Assembly: GCF_015356855.1 (NCBI RefSeq)
Contig: NZ_ARXR01000011.1
Coordinates: forward strand, 1 to 64,000
Direction of reading: 5' to 3'
DNA length: 64,000 bases
From: Alloalcanivorax venustensis ISO4
GTDB lineage: Bacteria > Pseudomonadota > Gammaproteobacteria > Pseudomonadales > Alcanivoracaceae
Position numbers and translations under genes: made by a program. The notes beneath the pieces are model-generated. The model saw nothing but the letters and a program-made list of their open reading frames with translations, was not told where the DNA came from and searched no databases. Each line of letters starts with the position of its first letter. The first letter of the stretch is position 1. Of this stretch, positions 26,437-35,484 are shown in pieces.

Positions 26437-27147
26437 TCACGCCTCCACACCCAGGCGGCCGCTGCCGCACAGCGTCTCGCGGTCGAGAATTTCCACTTCA
26501 CGGCCGTCGACCCACAGGGTTTTCTGTTGCTGAAAACGGGTAAAAATCCGGCTCACGGTTTCCACCGCCAGCCCCAGATAGTTGGCGATGTCGTAGCGCG
26601 ACATGGGCAGGCGGAAACGCTTGGCGCTCAGGCCCCGGCGTTGTTGCCGGGCCGCCAGGGACAGCAGCAGCGACGCCACCCGGTCGTCCGCGCTCTTTTT
26701 GCTGAGCAGCATATGAAGCTCGCGGTCGGCGCGGATCTCATTGCTCATCAGCCCGAAAAAGTGGTGCTGAAGAGACGGGATGCGCTGCGACAGGTCTTCA
26801 AGCCGGTGAAAGGGGATCTCGCAAACGGTGGCGGTTTCCAGCGCCTTGGCGTTGCTCAGATGGCGGGCGGTGCTGATACCGTCCATGCCGACGATCTCGC
26901 CGGGCAGATAGAAGCCGGTCACCTGTTCGTCGCCGTCGTCGGACACCGCGTAGGTCTTGAGGGCGCCGGAGCGCACCGCGTAGACCGCGTGGAAGTCGTC
27001 GGCGGCGCGGAACAGGTGCTCGCCGCGCTTCAGCGGGCGGCCGCGTTGCATGATGCGATCGAGCTCTTCCAGCTGATCCGGCGCGACGGCCAGCGGCAGG
27101 CAGATCGGGCTCAGGCTGCATTGGTTGCAGGATACACTGCGTGTCAT
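26437..27147 (-). CDS. anr: Oxygen-sensing regulator Anr/Fnr
   Basis: A 236-residue Crp/Fnr-family regulator with an oxygen-labile [4Fe-4S] cluster. N-terminal Cys7, Cys10 and Cys16 (CNQCSLSPIC) plus the Cys in TATVCEIPF are the four ligands. The C-terminal helix-turn-helix has LPMSRYDIANYLGLAVETVSRIFTRFQQ, with the E--SR recognition residues of FNR. The start MTRSVS is supported by an AAGGGGGG site and family alignment; a TATAAT lies in the region upstream of it. It should activate hemN and the cbb3 genes, and a perfect box lies upstream of hemN. Confidence 0.95.
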   Translation of the reverse strand: MTRSVSCNQCSLSPICLPLAVAPDQLEELDRIMQRGRPLKRGEHLFRAADDFHAVYAVRSGALKTYAVSDDGDEQVTGFYLPGEIVGMDGISTARHLSNAKALETATVCEIPFHRLEDLSQRIPSLQHHFFGLMSNEIRADRELHMLLSKKSADDRVASLLLSLAARQQRRGLSAKRFRLPMSRYDIANYLGLAVETVSRIFTRFQQQKTLWVDGREVEILDRETLCGSGRLGVEA

Positions 27148-27215
27148 GATCCCCCCTTCGGGCGGGCTACGTAGCAAGGAAGCGGCTTGGTTCATTATAG
27201 GGCCTATAAAATTTA

Positions 27216-28589
27216 TTAGATAATCCGGCTGAAGCGCTCGCCGGCCGTCGGGTCCCGGTGATTATCGAAGGGCATCACCAACGCCCGGGCGACCAGACGC
27301 CCCGCGTCCGTGATCACCAGGGCGCTGTCCTGCATGGCGATCAGCCCCTGCTTTTCGAACACCGCCAGTTGCGGCAGGACGTCGTTGAAGTAATCGACGA
27401 AATCGACCCCCCACACCTGCCGGAACTCGGCCAGATCCAGGCGCAGCTGGCAGAGAAAGCCGATGATCACCCAGCGCCGCAGGCGGTCGTCGCGGTTAAG
27501 CAGATAGCCGCGCTCCAGGGGCCAGTCGCCTTTGGTGACGCTGTCCTGCCAGTCCTCGATGCGTTTCGGCGCCTGGGCGTACAGGTCGTGCAGATCGCTG
27601 ATCGCGCTCACCCCGAAGCCGATCAGATCGGCATCGCCGTGCAGGGTGTAGCCCTGAAAGTTGCGGTGCAGGGTGCCTTCGCGGCGGGCGCGGGCCAGGT
27701 CGTCGTCGGGCAGGGCGAAGTGGTCCATGCCGATCAGTTCGTAGCCCGCCTCCTGCAGCATGCCGCCGGCGCGCACCAGCATCGCCAGCTTCTCTTCGGG
27801 GCTGGGCAGGGTGCGCTCCGGTATCTGGCGCTGGATTTTGAAGCGCGCCGGCAGGTGGGCGTAGTTGTACAGGGAGATGCGCTCCGGCCGCAGCGCGATC
27901 AACTGCTCCAGCGAATGGGCCAGGCTGGTTTCACTCTGCCAGGGCAGGCCGTAGATCAGGTCCGCGTTGATGGAATGAAAATCGAAGGCCCGTGCGTCCT
28001 CGAACACCCGGCGGATCATCGCCACCGGCTGTACCCGGTTCACCGCTTGCTGCACCCGCGGGTCGAGGTCCTGCACCCCCAGGCTTAGGCGGTTGAAGCC
28101 CAGCCCGCGCAGCAGCCCCAGCCGCGCGCGGTCGACCGTGCGCGGATCGATTTCGATGGCGTAGTCGCCGCGGTCGTCCTCGAGGAGGTGAAAATAGCGC
28201 GCCAGCTCGTACACCAGCTCGGTGATTTGCGCGTCGCTCAGAAACGTCGGCGTGCCACCGCCCCAATGCATCTGGACCACCGGTCTTTGCCGGTCGATCA
28301 GCGCCGCCTTCTGCCGGATCTCGGTTTTCAGATGGGCGATGTAGGGCAGGGCGCGCTCGCGGTTGGCGGTGATCACCCGGTTACAGGCGCAGTAGTAGCA
28401 AACCGACGCGCAGAACGGAATATGACAATACAGGGACAGATTGCGGTGGGCGCGGTTGCCCGCCGCCACGGAGCGCTGAACGTCGCCGAGGCTCACTTCT
28501 TCATGGAACCGGGTAGCCGCCGGGTAGGAGGTATAGCGGGCGCCGGGGCCGCCGTATTGGCGAATCAGGTCCGGGTTCCAGACGGTCAT
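27216..28589 (-). CDS. hemN: Oxygen-independent coproporphyrinogen III oxidase
   Basis: A 457-residue radical SAM enzyme that decarboxylates coproporphyrinogen III to protoporphyrinogen IX in heme synthesis without oxygen. The cluster motif CASVCYYC has Cys60, Cys64 and Cys67, and there is a further Cys69 as in true HemN. HWGGGTPTFL and the C-terminal HemN domain are present. I start at MTVWNPD, which has a GGAG upstream, rather than 54 bases earlier. It lies between the cco cluster and anr and has a perfect FNR box upstream. Confidence 0.95.
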   Translation of the reverse strand: MTVWNPDLIRQYGGPGARYTSYPAATRFHEEVSLGDVQRSVAAGNRAHRNLSLYCHIPFCASVCYYCACNRVITANRERALPYIAHLKTEIRQKAALIDRQRPVVQMHWGGGTPTFLSDAQITELVYELARYFHLLEDDRGDYAIEIDPRTVDRARLGLLRGLGFNRLSLGVQDLDPRVQQAVNRVQPVAMIRRVFEDARAFDFHSINADLIYGLPWQSETSLAHSLEQLIALRPERISLYNYAHLPARFKIQRQIPERTLPSPEEKLAMLVRAGGMLQEAGYELIGMDHFALPDDDLARARREGTLHRNFQGYTLHGDADLIGFGVSAISDLHDLYAQAPKRIEDWQDSVTKGDWPLERGYLLNRDDRLRRWVIIGFLCQLRLDLAEFRQVWGVDFVDYFNDVLPQLAVFEKQGLIAMQDSALVITDAGRLVARALVMPFDNHRDPTAGERFSRII

Positions 28590-28645
28590 GGGGGCTGCTC
28601 CAAACGTAGACCGGGGTATGGTCTCAGTGTTGCCGCCCGCCAATA

Positions 28646-28659
28646 TTGATATGGATCAA
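28646..28659. promoter_or_regulatory. FNR/Anr box upstream of hemN
   Basis: TTGATATGGATCAA is a perfect match to the FNR consensus TTGAT-N4-ATCAA. Its centre is 63 bases before the hemN ATG, so an activated start about 41 bases downstream would leave a leader of about 22 bases. Anr, encoded immediately after hemN, is the obvious ligand. Confidence 0.88.
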
Positions 28660-28672
28660 CGCCCGGCGTGAT

Positions 28673-29395
28673 TCAGGCCAGGCCGCAGAACACCGCCCAG
28701 CGGTGCAGCGACCCCGGCGCCAGCCCCTGGGCCAGGAACACCGCCCCCAGCAGCAGGCCCAGGGCGGCGGCCACCCGGCGTCCCCGGACCCCGTGGAACC
28801 GGCGCATCTGGCCGCCCAGCACCCCGCCGGCGGCCACCGGGGCCAGGGTCAGGGCCCCGAAGACCGTCATCACCAGCAGCCCGCCGACCACGCTGGCGCT
28901 GCTGGCCGCGAGCAGCAGCGCGGAATAGACCAGACCACAGGGCAGAAAGCCCCACAGCGCGCCCAGCATCAACGCCTTGGCGGGGCGATCCACCGGCAAC
29001 AGGCGCCGCACCAGCGGCTGCAATCGGCGCCAGACCACGGCGCCGGTCCGTTCCAGCCGACGCAGCAGCCCGCCGCCGGTGAGAAAGTGGATCGACAGCA
29101 GCAGCATCAGGGCGCCGGAAAACAGCGCCGGCCAGGCCGGGCCCTGCCACGGCAGGGCGCGCAGCAGCCCGTTGCCCAGCCCGCCGGCCACCGCGCCCAA
29201 CGCCGCATAGGCGCCGATGCGCCCGACGCCGAACAGCAGTTGCCAGCCCCACAGACGCAGGCCCTCGCGCCGGGCGGCGGGCACGGTGAAGGTGAGGGCG
29301 GTGCCGATGCCGCCGCACATACCCACGCAGTGTGCGGCGCCGGCCACCGCCAGCAGCGCGGCGGCGCTCAGGTGCGGCAGCATCAGTTCAATCAC
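28673..29395 (-). CDS. DsbD/SafE-like membrane protein of the cco cluster
   Basis: A 240-residue membrane protein with about six helices, of the cytochrome c biogenesis/sulfite exporter-like family found next to ccoS in many proteobacteria. The CVGMCGGIG motif after the first helix and the SAAALLAVAGAAHC start are typical. It starts with GTG overlapping the ccoS stop (GTGATTGA), so it is translationally coupled. A role in copper supply or maturation of cbb3 oxidase is inferred from position only. Confidence 0.8.
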   Translation of the reverse strand: MIELMLPHLSAAALLAVAGAAHCVGMCGGIGTALTFTVPAARREGLRLWGWQLLFGVGRIGAYAALGAVAGGLGNGLLRALPWQGPAWPALFSGALMLLLSIHFLTGGGLLRRLERTGAVVWRRLQPLVRRLLPVDRPAKALMLGALWGFLPCGLVYSALLLAASSASVVGGLLVMTVFGALTLAPVAAGGVLGGQMRRFHGVRGRRVAAALGLLLGAVFLAQGLAPGSLHRWAVFCGLA

Positions 29396-29537
29396 GGTCG
29401 CGGTCCTCGAACACCACGCGCCAGGCCTGGTGCTCCAGATCCTCGAACTGGCCCCGGTTGATGGCCCAGAACAGCGCCCACAGCGCCAAGCCCAGGAACA
29501 GCAAGGCGAGCGGGATCAGGAGGATGATGATTGCCAT
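29388..29537 (-). CDS. ccoS: cbb3 oxidase maturation protein CcoS
   Basis: A 49-residue protein with one N-terminal membrane helix (IIILLIPLALLFLGLALWALFW, by parts) followed by the family hallmark INRGQFEDLE. CcoS is needed for cofactor insertion into cbb3 oxidase. Its start lies inside the ccoI 3' end and its stop overlaps the next gene, so the three are coupled. Confidence 0.9.
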   Translation of the reverse strand: MAIIILLIPLALLFLGLALWALFWAINRGQFEDLEHQAWRVVFEDRDRD

Positions 29538-31906
29538 CGGGCGATCCTCGATGCGTTGACGGTGACCAGCAGCGAGCTGGCCGACATGCCCAGCGCGGCG
29601 GCCCAGGGCGGCACCAGCCCGGCCACCGCCAGCGGCACGGCGGTGAGGTTATAGGCCAGCGCCCAGGTCAGGTTCTGACGGATGCCGCGGCGCACGCGGC
29701 GGGCCAGGGCCGGCAACGCAGCCAACGGCGCCAGGCCCGGCTTGAGCAGATAGAGGCCGGCGGCTTTACGGGCCAGGGCGCTGGCGTCCGCCGTGGCCAC
29801 CGACACCGAGGCCGCCAGCAGGGCGGGGGCGTCATTGATGCCGTCGCCGACCATCATCTGCGGGCCTTCCTCGGTGGCCAACCGCTCCAACCAGGCTTTT
29901 TTCTGCTCCGGGGTCTGGCGGGCGCGCCAGTCGTCCAGGCCCAGGGTGTCGGCCAGCGTGGCCACGGCGCCTTCGCCGTCGCCGCTGGCCAGGCGCAGGT
30001 GCCATCCTTGCGCGCCCAGGGCGCGGGTCACCGCCGCCGCTTCCGGGCGCGGTTCGTCGCTGAGCCACAGGCGCAGGCGTGGCTGCTCGTTTTCATACAG
30101 AAGCAGGCGGGTGGCGCCCCGCGTGGCCGCGTTGCCGGCGTCGTCGAAGGGGTCCGGGCCGATGCGCCAGAGTACGCCGAGGCGGCGCCCCTGGGCGCCC
30201 TGATGCAGGACCTCCGCATCCGCCAGCGCCGGGTCGTCGGGGTAGGCGTCAAAGGCGCGCGCCAGCGGGTGGGGGTGGTGGCGTTCCAGGGCGGCGGCGA
30301 TCGACAGCAACACCGCCTCACTGTGGCCGCCGTCGCCGAGAGGTTGATGCCGGATCACCCGGAAGTGACCGCTGGTGAGCGTGCCGGTCTTGTCGAAGAG
30401 CACGCCGCGCAGGCCGGTGACGGCCAGCAGCTGCCCCGGGGACGCCACCAGAACGCCGTGGCGCAGCGCCGCGCCCAGCCCGCCGGAAACGCTGAGCGGC
30501 ACCGCCAGGGCCAGGGCGCACGGGCAGGTGACCACCAGCACCGCCAGCGCGTGCTCGAACGCCCGCGCCGGCCCGGCGGCCCAGTGCAGGCCGAAGGTGA
30601 GCGCCGCCAGGGCCAGCACCGCCACCGTGAACAGCGGCGCCACCCGGCGCCAGTCGCGCACCATCGGGGGCGGCTCGGACCGGGCCCGGGCGACCTGGTC
30701 GGCGATCCGGGCCACCAGGCTGTCGCCCACCGGCCCGGCGGCGCGCACCAGCAGCGTGCCCTCCAACAGGCGCCCGCCCGCCTGGACGGCGTCGCCGGGG
30801 CCACGGCGGCAGGGCAGCGGTTCACCGGTGAGCGCGGCCTGCTCCACCTGCCCCTGGCCTTCCACCACCACCGCGTCCACCGGCAGCACTTCCCCCTGGC
30901 CGAGCCGCAGCAGGTCGCCGGCCACCACCCGCCGGCTCGTCACCCACTGCTCGTCGCCGTCCGTGCTTCGACGCACCAGCAGGGGCAGGGCGTCCTTGAG
31001 CTGCTGCCAGGCGGCGCCGACCCGGTGGCGCTGGCGTTGCTCCAACCAGCGGCTCAGCAACAGGAAGAACACGAACATGGCGGCGGAATCGAAATACACG
31101 TGCTCGCCGCCCAGCGCCATGTTCACCACCGAACCGCCCCAGGCCAGCGACAACGCCAGTGCCACCGGCAGGTCCATGCCCGGGCTACCCGCGCGCAGGC
31201 CGCGCCAGGCGCCCTGAAAGAACGGCCAGCCGGCGTAGAACACCACCGGCGTGGCGATCAGCAGGCCCACCAGCCGGAACAGCCACTGATAGACCTGGTC
31301 GCCGTCGTCGAACGCGCCGATGTAGAGGGCGGCGGAGTACATCATCGCCTGCATGGCGCCGATGCCCGCCAGGGCCAGGCGGCCGAGCAGCCGGCGTTGC
31401 TCGCGGCGGCGCAGCGCCCGGCCACGGGGATCGCCCGGCAGAGTCACTCCGTAGCCGAGCCGGTCGAGGCGCTCGGCGACGGCGGCGGGGGCATCCGCGC
31501 GCCGGTACACCAGGGTCAGTTCCATGGCCGCCAGGTCGGTGCCCACGGATACCACCCCGGGGATGTCCGCCGCCGCTTTTTCGATCAACCAGCAGCAGGC
31601 GGCGCAGTTCAGGCCGGACAGGGAGAGCGTCAGGCGCCGTCCCTCCGGCGTCACGCTTTCATGCTCGGCAAGCAGCTCCGGCATTCCGAACAGCGCCAGA
31701 TTGCGCTCCCGTTCGCCCGGCTCGTCCCCGCCGTGGGGCCGGGCCCGGCCGGTGCGCAGGCGGTAGTAGTTGTCGAGGCCCAGCTCATGGACCAGCGTCA
31801 TCGCGCCGGCGCACCCCGGGCAACAGACCGGCAGCCGTTGCGCGTCCTGTTCCACGTAAAGCTCAGGCGCCGCCGGTTCGCCGCAGTGGGCGCAGGCGCT
31901 GCTCAT
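29516..31906 (-). CDS. ccoI: Copper-translocating P-type ATPase CcoI (FixI)
   Basis: A 796-residue P1B-type ATPase that supplies copper for the CuB centre of cbb3 oxidase. The N-terminal CAHCGE and CCPGC cysteines precede a heavy-metal domain with GLNCAACC. Membrane helix CPC is in VVTCPCALALAVP, the phosphorylation site is DKTGTLTSG and the hinge is MVGDGINDAPAL. It overlaps ccoH by 4 bases and ccoS by 22. Confidence 0.96.
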   Translation of the reverse strand: MSSACAHCGEPAAPELYVEQDAQRLPVCCPGCAGAMTLVHELGLDNYYRLRTGRARPHGGDEPGERERNLALFGMPELLAEHESVTPEGRRLTLSLSGLNCAACCWLIEKAAADIPGVVSVGTDLAAMELTLVYRRADAPAAVAERLDRLGYGVTLPGDPRGRALRRREQRRLLGRLALAGIGAMQAMMYSAALYIGAFDDGDQVYQWLFRLVGLLIATPVVFYAGWPFFQGAWRGLRAGSPGMDLPVALALSLAWGGSVVNMALGGEHVYFDSAAMFVFFLLLSRWLEQRQRHRVGAAWQQLKDALPLLVRRSTDGDEQWVTSRRVVAGDLLRLGQGEVLPVDAVVVEGQGQVEQAALTGEPLPCRRGPGDAVQAGGRLLEGTLLVRAAGPVGDSLVARIADQVARARSEPPPMVRDWRRVAPLFTVAVLALAALTFGLHWAAGPARAFEHALAVLVVTCPCALALAVPLSVSGGLGAALRHGVLVASPGQLLAVTGLRGVLFDKTGTLTSGHFRVIRHQPLGDGGHSEAVLLSIAAALERHHPHPLARAFDAYPDDPALADAEVLHQGAQGRRLGVLWRIGPDPFDDAGNAATRGATRLLLYENEQPRLRLWLSDEPRPEAAAVTRALGAQGWHLRLASGDGEGAVATLADTLGLDDWRARQTPEQKKAWLERLATEEGPQMMVGDGINDAPALLAASVSVATADASALARKAAGLYLLKPGLAPLAALPALARRVRRGIRQNLTWALAYNLTAVPLAVAGLVPPWAAALGMSASSLLVTVNASRIARWQSSSS

Positions 31907-32415
31907 CCGGAGCCCGCCCGGGTGCCGATGTGGACAGTCCCGGTGTCCAGGTCCACCCGCCGGCTCAGCCGCCAGCGGCCGTCCGGCGGACTCACCGTCA
32001 CCGTCCAGTCGCCGCCGGCGGGGATCGGGTCCGCCGGGCCGTAGCCGCCGTCACCGCGATGGCTCAGGCGCAGCTGCCGGTCGCGCTCGGCGAACACTGG
32101 ATGGCGCAGGGTGACGTCCAACTGGTCCGGCCAGGGCAGGGCGGTTTCGCTGCGCAACCGGATACCCCGGGCCCGGTCGATTTCCAGCCGCAGGCCGAGA
32201 AATTCCGCGCGCCGCTCCTCTTCCAGCGACCGGTTGATCGCCTTGCCGTCCTGGTACCAGTGATCGGCCACGGTGGCGTCGGCGTGGGTGATGGCGATCG
32301 CCAGGGTGGCCAGGCCGCCCACCACCGACGCCGCCGGCAGCGCGATCACCAGCCATACCAGCCCGTGGCGGTACCAGGGGCGCTCGGGATCAGGGCGCGA
32401 TGAAACGTGCCTCAT
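31903..32415 (-). CDS. ccoH: cbb3 oxidase assembly protein CcoH (FixH)
   Basis: A 170-residue protein with one membrane helix (residues 18-42) and a periplasmic FixH domain. The stretch HADATVADHWYQDGKAINRSLEEERRA is family typical (quoted by its DHWYQDGKAIN core). CcoH stabilises early cbb3 assembly stages. The ATG at 32415 lies within the end of ccoG; the frame stays open upstream but that part has no homology. Confidence 0.88.
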   Translation of the reverse strand: MRHVSSRPDPERPWYRHGLVWLVIALPAASVVGGLATLAIAITHADATVADHWYQDGKAINRSLEEERRAEFLGLRLEIDRARGIRLRSETALPWPDQLDVTLRHPVFAERDRQLRLSHRGDGGYGPADPIPAGGDWTVTVSPPDGRWRLSRRVDLDTGTVHIGTRAGSG

Positions 32416-33790
32416 GGGTGGTCTCCATAGTGGAACGGGGCTCGCTGCTGCGTACCCGGAAACGAACGGTGGCGGAGCGCACCTCGCCGGCGTAGGGGTC
32501 GCCGCTGACGGTGACCGGCAGGCTGCGGTGCTCGCCGCCGGCGAGGGTAAAGGTGGGGTTGCCCTGCACCAGGGTGAGGCCCTCCGGCGCGTCCAGGCTG
32601 AGCCGGTAGTCGTGGGCCTGCTGGTCCTTGTTGAGAATCTCCAGCCGGTAGCTGTTCTCGATGCGCCCGTCGGCGGTGAGCCGGTAGAGTTGGTTGCGGT
32701 CACGCAGCACGTCCACCTGCAGCGGCACCCGCTGGACCAGGCCGGCGGCGAACCAGCCCATCATCAGCACCATCACCAGCCCGTAGCCGATCAGGCGCGG
32801 CCGCAGAACCCGGCTGCGCCGGCCGTTCAGGGTGTTTTCGGTGGTGTAGTCGATCAGCCCGCGGGGCCGGCCGATCCGTGCCATCACCTGGTCGCAGGCG
32901 TCCACGCAGGCGGCGCAGGTGATGCACTCGTACTGCAGCCCGTCGCGGATATCGATGCCGGTGGGGCAGACCTGCACGCACAGCCCGCAGTCCACGCAGT
33001 CGCCGGCCGGCTCCTGGCCGGATGATTTGCGCGCGCCGCGCCGGCGCGGTTCACCCCGGGCCCGGTCGTAGGACACCACCAGGGTGTCGCGGTCGAACAT
33101 GACGCTCTGGAAGCGGGCGTAGGGGCACATGTACAGACAAACCTGCTCGCGCATAAAGCCGGCGTTGCCGTAGGTGGCGACGGTGAAAAAGCCGGACCAG
33201 AATAGCGTCCAGCCGCCCACCTCGCCGCTGACCAGGGCCGGCAGTAGCTCGCGGATGGGGGTGAAATAGCCGACGAAGGTGACGCCGGTGGCCAGCGCCA
33301 GGGCCAGCCACAGCACGTGTTTCAGGCCGCGCCGCAGGAGTTTCTCCGCGCCCCAGGGCGCGCGGTCCCATTTCAGACGCTGGTGGCGGTCGCCTTCGCA
33401 GCGCTGTTCGATGGCCATGAACAGTCGGGTCCAGGCGGTTTGCGGGCAGACATAGCCGCAGTAGACCCGCCCGGCGAACACCGTGACGAAAAACAGACCC
33501 AGCGCGGCGATGATCAGCGCCCAGGCCAGGAACAAAAAGTCCTGCGGCCAGAAGGTGACGCCGAAGATATGGAAACGGCGTTCCGGCAGATCGAACAGGA
33601 TCGCCTGGCGCCCGTTCCAGGTCAGCCAGGGCAGCACCAGATAGAGCGCCACCACCAGACGCACGCTGGTGTCGCGCAGGCGCTGGTAATGGCCCTTCAC
33701 ATCCTTGATCTGGATGCGCCGGCGCTTGGCGTACAGCCCGGAACCGCCGTCCGGGCTGAGATCCTGGCTGGGAATACGGCCGGAATTCAT
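32390..33790 (-). CDS. ccoG: cbb3 oxidase accessory protein CcoG (FixG/RdxA)
   Basis: A 466-residue membrane-bound polyferredoxin. Five or so helices surround two [4Fe-4S] motifs, CVDCGLCVQVC and CITCAACVDAC, followed by a periplasmic Ig-like domain. It reduces Cu(II) for delivery into cbb3 oxidase. Its ATG overlaps the ccoP stop (ATGA-type). Confidence 0.95.
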   Translation of the reverse strand: MNSGRIPSQDLSPDGGSGLYAKRRRIQIKDVKGHYQRLRDTSVRLVVALYLVLPWLTWNGRQAILFDLPERRFHIFGVTFWPQDFLFLAWALIIAALGLFFVTVFAGRVYCGYVCPQTAWTRLFMAIEQRCEGDRHQRLKWDRAPWGAEKLLRRGLKHVLWLALALATGVTFVGYFTPIRELLPALVSGEVGGWTLFWSGFFTVATYGNAGFMREQVCLYMCPYARFQSVMFDRDTLVVSYDRARGEPRRRGARKSSGQEPAGDCVDCGLCVQVCPTGIDIRDGLQYECITCAACVDACDQVMARIGRPRGLIDYTTENTLNGRRSRVLRPRLIGYGLVMVLMMGWFAAGLVQRVPLQVDVLRDRNQLYRLTADGRIENSYRLEILNKDQQAHDYRLSLDAPEGLTLVQGNPTFTLAGGEHRSLPVTVSGDPYAGEVRSATVRFRVRSSEPRSTMETTHEARFIAP

Positions 33791-34689
33791 GGTTGCGACA
33801 GCCCGTAAACGTAGGCGGCCAGCACATGCAGACGCTCTTCGCTGAGCACGGACTCATGCGGCGGCATCCGCCCGCTGCGGCCTTCCCGGATGGTGGTTTC
33901 GATGTCCTCCAGGCGCGCCCCGTGCAGCCAGATGCCGTCGGTCAGATTGGGCGCGCCGAGGGCCTGGTTGCCGCGCGCGTCCTGCCCGTGGCAGGCGGCG
34001 CACACCGCGAAGCGCGGCTCGGCGCGGGCCACCGATGCGGCCACCTCGGGCTGGTCGGTCATCGACGGGCGGCTCAGGCTCTGCACGTACAGCGCCATGT
34101 CCCGCACCGCCTGGTCGGTGCCGCCGACGGCGGCGGCCATGGGCGGCATCTGCCCGTGGCGGCCGTCGCGGATGCTGGTGAGAATGGCGTCGGCGCTGCC
34201 GCCGTAGAGCCAGTCGTCGTCGGTCAGGTTCGGGTAGCCCTTGGCGCCGCGGGCGTCCGAGCCGTGGCACAGGGCGCAGTTGTTGGCGAACAGGCGGCCG
34301 CCCACGTCGCGGGTCTCCGGGTAGGCGTGCAGCTCCTCGATGGGTACCTTGGCGAACTGTTCGAACAGCGGCGCGGTCTGTTTTTCCACCCAGTCCACCT
34401 CTTCCTGCCACTGGCCCACGCTGCTCCAGTTAAGCAGCCCGCCGAACCGGCCCAGCCCCGGGTACAGCACCAGATAGACCACCGAGAACAGCAGGGTCAG
34501 CACGAACAGGTAAAGCCACCAGCGCGGCAGCGGCTGGTTGCGTTCCTGGATGCCGTCGAAGCTGTGGCCGGTGGTGTCGCTGCGGGTTTCCTCCGGCGTC
34601 ATGCGCAGGTTGGCGAACAACAGAAAGGCGCAACCGACCAGGTTGAGCACCACGATGGCGATGATGTAAACGCTCCAGAAGTCGCTCAT
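33787..34689 (-). CDS. ccoP: cbb3 oxidase subunit III CcoP (diheme c)
   Basis: A 300-residue diheme cytochrome c subunit. Two membrane helices at the N-terminus are followed by heme sites CALCH and CAACH with their downstream Met ligands (GQMPP and GRMPP). The start MSDFWSVYI has an AGGAG upstream; the longer frame upstream overlaps ccoQ and is not real. Electron entry from cytochromes c to subunit I. Confidence 0.95.
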   Translation of the reverse strand: MSDFWSVYIIAIVVLNLVGCAFLLFANLRMTPEETRSDTTGHSFDGIQERNQPLPRWWLYLFVLTLLFSVVYLVLYPGLGRFGGLLNWSSVGQWQEEVDWVEKQTAPLFEQFAKVPIEELHAYPETRDVGGRLFANNCALCHGSDARGAKGYPNLTDDDWLYGGSADAILTSIRDGRHGQMPPMAAAVGGTDQAVRDMALYVQSLSRPSMTDQPEVAASVARAEPRFAVCAACHGQDARGNQALGAPNLTDGIWLHGARLEDIETTIREGRSGRMPPHESVLSEERLHVLAAYVYGLSQP

Positions 34690-34850
34690 GGGCGGTCTCC
34701 TTTCGGGTTCCGGCGACCGTGGCTGTCGGTGCGCAGCGGAATCTCCCCCAGTTTCTGGTAGTCGCGCTTGCGGCCGGGCCGGTACACCCAGGCCACCAGG
34801 GCGATAAAGGCGATAAAGAAGATCACGGTGATCACGGCGTGGTAGTTCAT
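34686..34850 (-). CDS. ccoQ: cbb3 oxidase subunit IV CcoQ
   Basis: A 54-residue protein with a single membrane helix (VITVIFFIAFIALVAWVY) then FixQ-type YRPGRKRDYQK. It stabilises the CcoP interaction. It overlaps both ccoO and ccoP by 4 bases. Confidence 0.9.
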   Translation of the reverse strand: MNYHAVITVIFFIAFIALVAWVYRPGRKRDYQKLGEIPLRTDSHGRRNPKGDRP

Positions 34851-35482
34851 TGGCGCTGCTCCCGCCGGGCCTGGCCCAGGGACAGCAGGTAGGCCACCAG
34901 GGCGTCTTCCTCGGTGGCGTCCGCCCACTCGCCATTGACCTTGGCCATCTGCTCTTCGATGTCCTGGTCGCTGTACGGCACCCCGAAATGGCGCTGGAAC
35001 ACGGTCAGCGTGCGCGCCATGGTCGACCAGTCCACCGTGGCGTGCTGCAGCCAGGGGTAAGCCGGCATGTTGGATTCCGGCACCAGCGCGCGCGGATCAC
35101 GCAGATGCTCGCGGTGCCACTGTTCGGTGATCGGCCGCAGGCCGACCCGGTCCAGGTCCGGCCCGGTGCGTTTCGAGCCCCACAGGAACGGATGCTCCCA
35201 GACGTCCTCGCCGGCCACGGTGTAATCGCCGAAGCGTTCGGTTTCCGCGCGCAGCGGCCGTACCATCTGCGTATGGCAAACGTGGCAGCCTTCGCGGATG
35301 TACACGTCCCGGCCGGCCATCTCCAGGGCGGAGTAGGGGCGCAGGGTGGAGATCGGTTCGGTGGTGGCTTTCTGCCAGAACAGCGGCACGATTTCCGCCA
35401 GGCCGCCGAAGCTCACCGCCACCAGGATCAGAACGATCATCAGGCCGATGTTCTTTTCAATAACCGCGTGGTGATTGGCCAT
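34847..35482 (-). CDS. ccoO: cbb3 oxidase subunit II CcoO (monoheme c)
   Basis: A 211-residue monoheme cytochrome c subunit. One N-terminal membrane helix is followed by EGCHVCHTQMVRPLRAE with heme site CHVCH; the axial Met lies in ESNMPAYPWL. It is full length, in contrast to the truncated ccoN two bases upstream. Confidence 0.95.
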   Translation of the reverse strand: MANHHAVIEKNIGLMIVLILVAVSFGGLAEIVPLFWQKATTEPISTLRPYSALEMAGRDVYIREGCHVCHTQMVRPLRAETERFGDYTVAGEDVWEHPFLWGSKRTGPDLDRVGLRPITEQWHREHLRDPRALVPESNMPAYPWLQHATVDWSTMARTLTVFQRHFGVPYSDQDIEEQMAKVNGEWADATEEDALVAYLLSLGQARREQRQ

Positions 35483-35484
35483 GG

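Noticed and set aside
29531-32044. 837-codon plus-strand open frame opposite ccoI
   Set aside because: It is an antisense shadow typical of GC-rich DNA; its translation has no domain, while the other strand is a clear P-type ATPase. The same holds for long frames opposite prc, lon, the dehalogenase fusion and scpA.
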